64,000 bases of DNA from Spirochaetota bacterium (lineage in GTDB: Bacteria > Spirochaetota > Spirochaetia > Treponematales > Rectinemataceae): NCBI GenBank assembly GCA_022711355.1, contig JAKLFE010000005.1, forward strand, positions 1 to 64,000, written 5' to 3'. Positions 61,358 to 64,000 of the stretch are shown here, piece after piece. The notes under the pieces are model-generated. The model was not told the origin of the DNA. It saw nothing but the letters and a program-made list of their open reading frames with translations, and made no database searches. The translations under genes and the position numbers were made by a program. The number at the start of each line of letters is the position of its first letter. Within the stretch, counting starts at the first letter, position 1.

Positions 61358-63532
61358 ATGAAGAGATTCGCCATCGGGCTCTGCTTCTCGCTTCTCTTGC
61401 CGGCCCTCCTGGCCGCGCAGGCCGGGGCCGCGCCGGGGCAGAAGCTCATCCTGGAATTCGTCGACGGCGCGGAGCTGACGGTTACCACCGCCAACCAGGC
61501 CGTCCTCAAGTACAACGCCGGCATCTTCGAGGGCGACGCCATCCCCGTCGGCGCCACCGTCGCCACGGGCCCCGGGACCTCGGCCGAGCTCCGCATCAAG
61601 CCCAACGGCTCGATCCTCAAGCTCTCCCGCGGCAGCGTCTTCAAGGTGAGCTCCCTCGGCACGGCAGCCAAGGACAAGAACGCCTTCACCCTGGCCTCGG
61701 GCAAGGTCCGCGCGGTGGCCGCCAAGGGCGGGAACTACGAGCTCCGCTCCCAGACCGCCGTCTGCGGGGTCCGCGGCACCGACTTCTCCTTCGGCGTCGA
61801 GGAGGGCTCGAAGGCCATCCTCATGGTCTCCGACGGCCTCGTCCAGTTCGACAAGCTCGACGCCTCGGGCGCCGTCCTCGGCTCCCTCCCCATCGGGGCC
61901 GGCCAGGCCGCGGACGCCTTCGCCGCGAGCTTCGCCGCCTTCGCCTTCGACATGGGGGCCTACGCCGAGGAGTTCGGCGACATGGCCTTCGCCCGCCTCC
62001 TCGAGAGCGACGTGCCGCCCGAGGCCCGCGGCGCCGAGCCCCAGGCCCAGCCCCAGCAGGACTTGAGCCCCAAGGAGGCCGCCGAGGCCCTGGAGCCCGA
62101 CCAGGCGGCCGTCGAGTCCGGCCTGGCCAAGTGGATCAGGGAGGCCCTCGGCATGGAGATCGGCTCCGTGACGATCAACGGAGCCACCTACTCCAAGGCG
62201 GTCATCCAGCCGAACATGAGGTTCGGCAAGGTCAAGCTCGGCCTCTACCTGCCCATCATCTACACGAGCGACCTCTTCGACCCGGACGACTGGTACCGCC
62301 CCGGCGGCAACGACGAGTGGTCCTTCGGCTCCGAGGGATTCGGCGACGGCGACTACGCCGACGGCGCGGCCGACCTGGCGAGGGACCTCGCCCTCAAGAT
62401 CAAGTACTTCGAGTACGGCGAGCAGATGGTCGATCCCTTCTTCCTGAAGGTGGGCAACCTCTCGAACCTCACCCTCGGCCACGGCCTGATCATGCGGAAC
62501 TACGCCAACGACACCGAGTTCCCGGCCGTCCGCCGCGTCGGCTTCAACGTCGGCCTCGATCGCGAGGGCGGCGGCTTCGAGGCCATCGTCAACGACCTGG
62601 CCGCCCCCGAGATCTTCGGCCTCCGCGGCTTCTTCCGCCCCATCTCGGGCTTCAAGCTCGCCCTGGGCGGCTCCCTCGTCGCCGACATCGCCCCCGCGGC
62701 CAACCTCGAGGACGGCGTGCGGGAGGGCCTGGGCGACCCGATGCTCCTCGGCGCCGGCATCGACCTCGACCTCCCCGTCATAGCCAGCGACGCCCTCAGC
62801 CTCCGCCTCTTCGCCGACGGCGCGGTGACCCTGCCCTACCTCCGCGAGGACATAGCGGGCGCCGACGCGGGACTCCAGTACGAGCTCGTGTACGACGAGG
62901 GCTCCGGCGAGCTCCGCAACTGGGGAGCCTCGGCCGGCGTGATGGGCAAGTTCCTCTTCATGAGCTACCGCCTCGAGTACCGCTACTTCACCGGCCTGTT
63001 CAGGCCCTCCTTCTTCGACGCCACCTACGACCGGAACCGCAGCGCCTACGCCATGGAGTACGCCTACCTGGCCGCGAACCCCGATTCCGGGGACGACCTG
63101 CCCAACATCATGGGCGTCTACGGCGAGGGCGGCTTCAGCTTCATGAAGGACAAGCTCGGCTTCAGCTTCGGCTACATGCTGCCCTGGGCCCCCGGCGAGT
63201 CCTTCAGCGAGGTGAACGGCTCCGACGAGTTCCGCGCGAGCTTCTACATCCGCAAGGGCCTCATCCCGATCTTCGACGCGGCGGGCTCGGTGAGCTACGA
63301 GCGCCGCGGCCTGGCCAAGGCCCTGGCCGACGGGGACTTCAGCCTCCTTGACGAGAACAGCTTCTTCGGCGGCGAGATACTCATCCCCGTGCCCAAGACC
63401 CCGACCCTCGACCTGGCCATCATGTTCAAGACCGTGCCCGTCTACCTCTACGACCTCGACGGCAATGTCACGAACATCGACAGCCCCGAGATCAAGCCGA
63501 GCGTCAGCATCGAGACCCGCTTCCATCTCTAG
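61358..63532 (+). CDS. FecR-domain surface protein with barrel-like C-terminal part
   Basis: A 724-residue exported protein. After the signal peptide (MKRFAIGLCFSLLLPALLAA) comes a FecR domain at about 35-165 (KLSRGSVFKVSS, VRAVAAKGGNYELRSQTAV, CGVRGTDFSFGV). A long region follows that shares segments with the preceding protein (FLKVGNLSNLTLGHGLIMRNY versus its FAKLGSIDDLSLG). It ends in strand-like repeats and a final FHL. FecR domains usually bind at the envelope; here it is fused to a putative barrel. It follows the previous gene by 21 bases. Confidence 0.83.
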   Translation: MKRFAIGLCFSLLLPALLAAQAGAAPGQKLILEFVDGAELTVTTANQAVLKYNAGIFEGDAIPVGATVATGPGTSAELRIKPNGSILKLSRGSVFKVSSLGTAAKDKNAFTLASGKVRAVAAKGGNYELRSQTAVCGVRGTDFSFGVEEGSKAILMVSDGLVQFDKLDASGAVLGSLPIGAGQAADAFAASFAAFAFDMGAYAEEFGDMAFARLLESDVPPEARGAEPQAQPQQDLSPKEAAEALEPDQAAVESGLAKWIREALGMEIGSVTINGATYSKAVIQPNMRFGKVKLGLYLPIIYTSDLFDPDDWYRPGGNDEWSFGSEGFGDGDYADGAADLARDLALKIKYFEYGEQMVDPFFLKVGNLSNLTLGHGLIMRNYANDTEFPAVRRVGFNVGLDREGGGFEAIVNDLAAPEIFGLRGFFRPISGFKLALGGSLVADIAPAANLEDGVREGLGDPMLLGAGIDLDLPVIASDALSLRLFADGAVTLPYLREDIAGADAGLQYELVYDEGSGELRNWGASAGVMGKFLFMSYRLEYRYFTGLFRPSFFDATYDRNRSAYAMEYAYLAANPDSGDDLPNIMGVYGEGGFSFMKDKLGFSFGYMLPWAPGESFSEVNGSDEFRASFYIRKGLIPIFDAAGSVSYERRGLAKALADGDFSLLDENSFFGGEILIPVPKTPTLDLAIMFKTVPVYLYDLDGNVTNIDSPEIKPSVSIETRFHL

Positions 63533-63554
63533 TCTCGCCTAACCTGTCCGCAAG

Positions 63555-63584
63555 GGCCGTCCCGGGCAACCGGGGCGGCCTTTT
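63555..63584 (+). terminator. Rho-independent terminator after the FecR-domain gene
   Basis: An 11-base stem (63555-63565 and 63570-63580, one G-T pair) with a GCAA tetraloop is followed by four T, 23 bases after the stop codon. Confidence 0.85.
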
Positions 63585-63601
63585 CTATAAAGAACTAAAA
63601 T

Positions 63602-63711
63602 AGAAACGCAGAGGGCGCGGAGGAACGCGGAGGATAAGAAAGAAGGCAATTCTATCCTTTCCTTATCTTTATTTATCTTCCCTCTGTGCCCTCTGCGTCC
63701 TCTGCGTTTAT
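63602..63711. repeat. Imperfect inverted repeat rich in CTCTGCG/CGCAGAG
   Basis: The left arm (around 63604-63642, beginning AAACGCAGAGG) and the right arm (around 63656-63711, with CCTCTGCGTTTATC) are inverted copies with several mismatches, around an A/T-rich centre. The right arm resembles 7046-7101. It looks like a dispersed intergenic element. No gene is seen in it. Confidence 0.6.
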
Positions 63712-63797
63712 CCATTCGTTCTTTACGTAGGGCCAACAGCGCTCTCGCTGTCGCCTGGGCGCTTGTAGGAAGGAGCGGGCGCGGGTATAAAGTCTTC

Positions 63798-64000
63798 ATG
63801 GGCATCATCAAGGTCCTGCCGCCCCCCGTCGCCCGGCTCATCGCCGCGGGAGAGGTCATCGATCGCCCGGCCTCGGCCCTCCGCGAGCTCCTCGACAACG
63901 CCATCGACTCGGGGGCGCGGGAGATAGCCGTCCGCATCGAGGAGGGGGGCATCGGCCTCATCCGCCTCTCGGACGACGGCTCGGGCATGGACGCCGAGGA
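63798..64000 (+). CDS. mutL: DNA mismatch repair protein MutL, N-terminal fragment
   Basis: The first 67 codons of MutL run to the right edge. The start [32 protein letters not shown] is the family's ATP-binding motif I, with the catalytic glutamate in the LREL-type context, and [12 protein letters not shown] is the second ATP motif (DGxG). MutL links mismatch recognition by MutS to strand cutting. The rest is outside the window, so a C-terminal endonuclease motif cannot be judged. Confidence 0.92.
   Translation, partial: MGIIKVLPPPVARLIAAGEVIDRPASALRELLDNAIDSGAREIAVRIEEGGIGLIRLSDDGSGMDAE

Noticed and set aside
59990-63526. Very long minus-strand open frame opposite the two surface protein genes
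   Set aside because: Repetitive Val/Glu/Gly/Ala/Asp-rich composition typical of antisense frames in GC-rich DNA; the plus-strand genes have signal peptides, ribosome sites and domains.

Overview
The window is GC-rich and densely coded, with most genes in overlapping head-to-tail pairs. It most likely comes from the chromosome of a spirochaete. The clues are small lipoproteins carrying Listeria/Bacteroides-type repeats and a C-terminal DUF1566/Lcl-like domain, a FecR-domain surface protein beside a related barrel-like protein, a membrane-bound class III cyclase, a cache-domain chemoreceptor, a LicD protein and the paired radical-SAM/DUF4130 genes. The phylum is inferred from gene content only. 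No gene-free stretch exceeds 300 bases; the longest are 63533-63797 (terminator plus repeat) and 55818-56054 (terminator plus rex promoter).

Layout. 1-6206: peptide ABC importer (substrate-binding protein tail, two permeases, two ATPases) followed by an M42 aminopeptidase and a creatininase-family hydrolase. 6334-12321: TetR regulator, then a minus-strand aminotransferase / class II aldolase / FGGY kinase operon with a clear promoter and palindromic operator, and a Gfo/Idh/MocA oxidoreductase. 12433-20177: RNA methyltransferases, DHH phosphoesterase, SrkA-like kinase, Uup-like ABC-F ATPase, a small membrane protein and a YhiN-type flavoprotein. 20236-24154: membrane nucleotide cyclase with two uncharacterised envelope proteins. 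24224-29996: ClC channel and potABCD. 30117-37565: selenocysteine and cytochrome region. 37735-41099: two related lipoproteins and a membrane AraC regulator. 41254-50845: formiminotransferase-cyclodeaminase, DEAD-box helicase, Ca-type P-ATPase, threonine aldolase, chemoreceptor. 50866-59816: acetyltransferase, radical-SAM pair, LicD, phosphoribosyltransferase-like protein, Rex, RlmK-like methyltransferase, Rrf2 regulator and a PyrF-PyrE fusion. 59954-64000: two related surface proteins and the start of mutL.

The most interesting part is 30117-37565. A minus-strand multihaem cytochrome c gene (34453-35670) reads from a TTG codon with a strong ribosome binding site through an in-frame UGA at codon 51. 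The signal peptide and one haem motif lie before the UGA and ten haem motifs after it. A hairpin with a GGU apical loop follows the UGA at the position expected of a bacterial SECIS. Just downstream on the same strand lie an exported rhodanese, a terminator, a promoter, a selenocysteine tRNA gene (anticodon UCA), selA and selB. Divergently, two System II cytochrome c maturation genes (resB/resC type) start from their own promoter. Haem attachment, selenocysteine insertion and a probable selenocysteine-containing cytochrome are therefore encoded together. The arrangement recalls the rhodanese plus multihaem cytochrome pair of Geobacter ext (selenite/tellurite) clusters; that comparison is from memory and untested.
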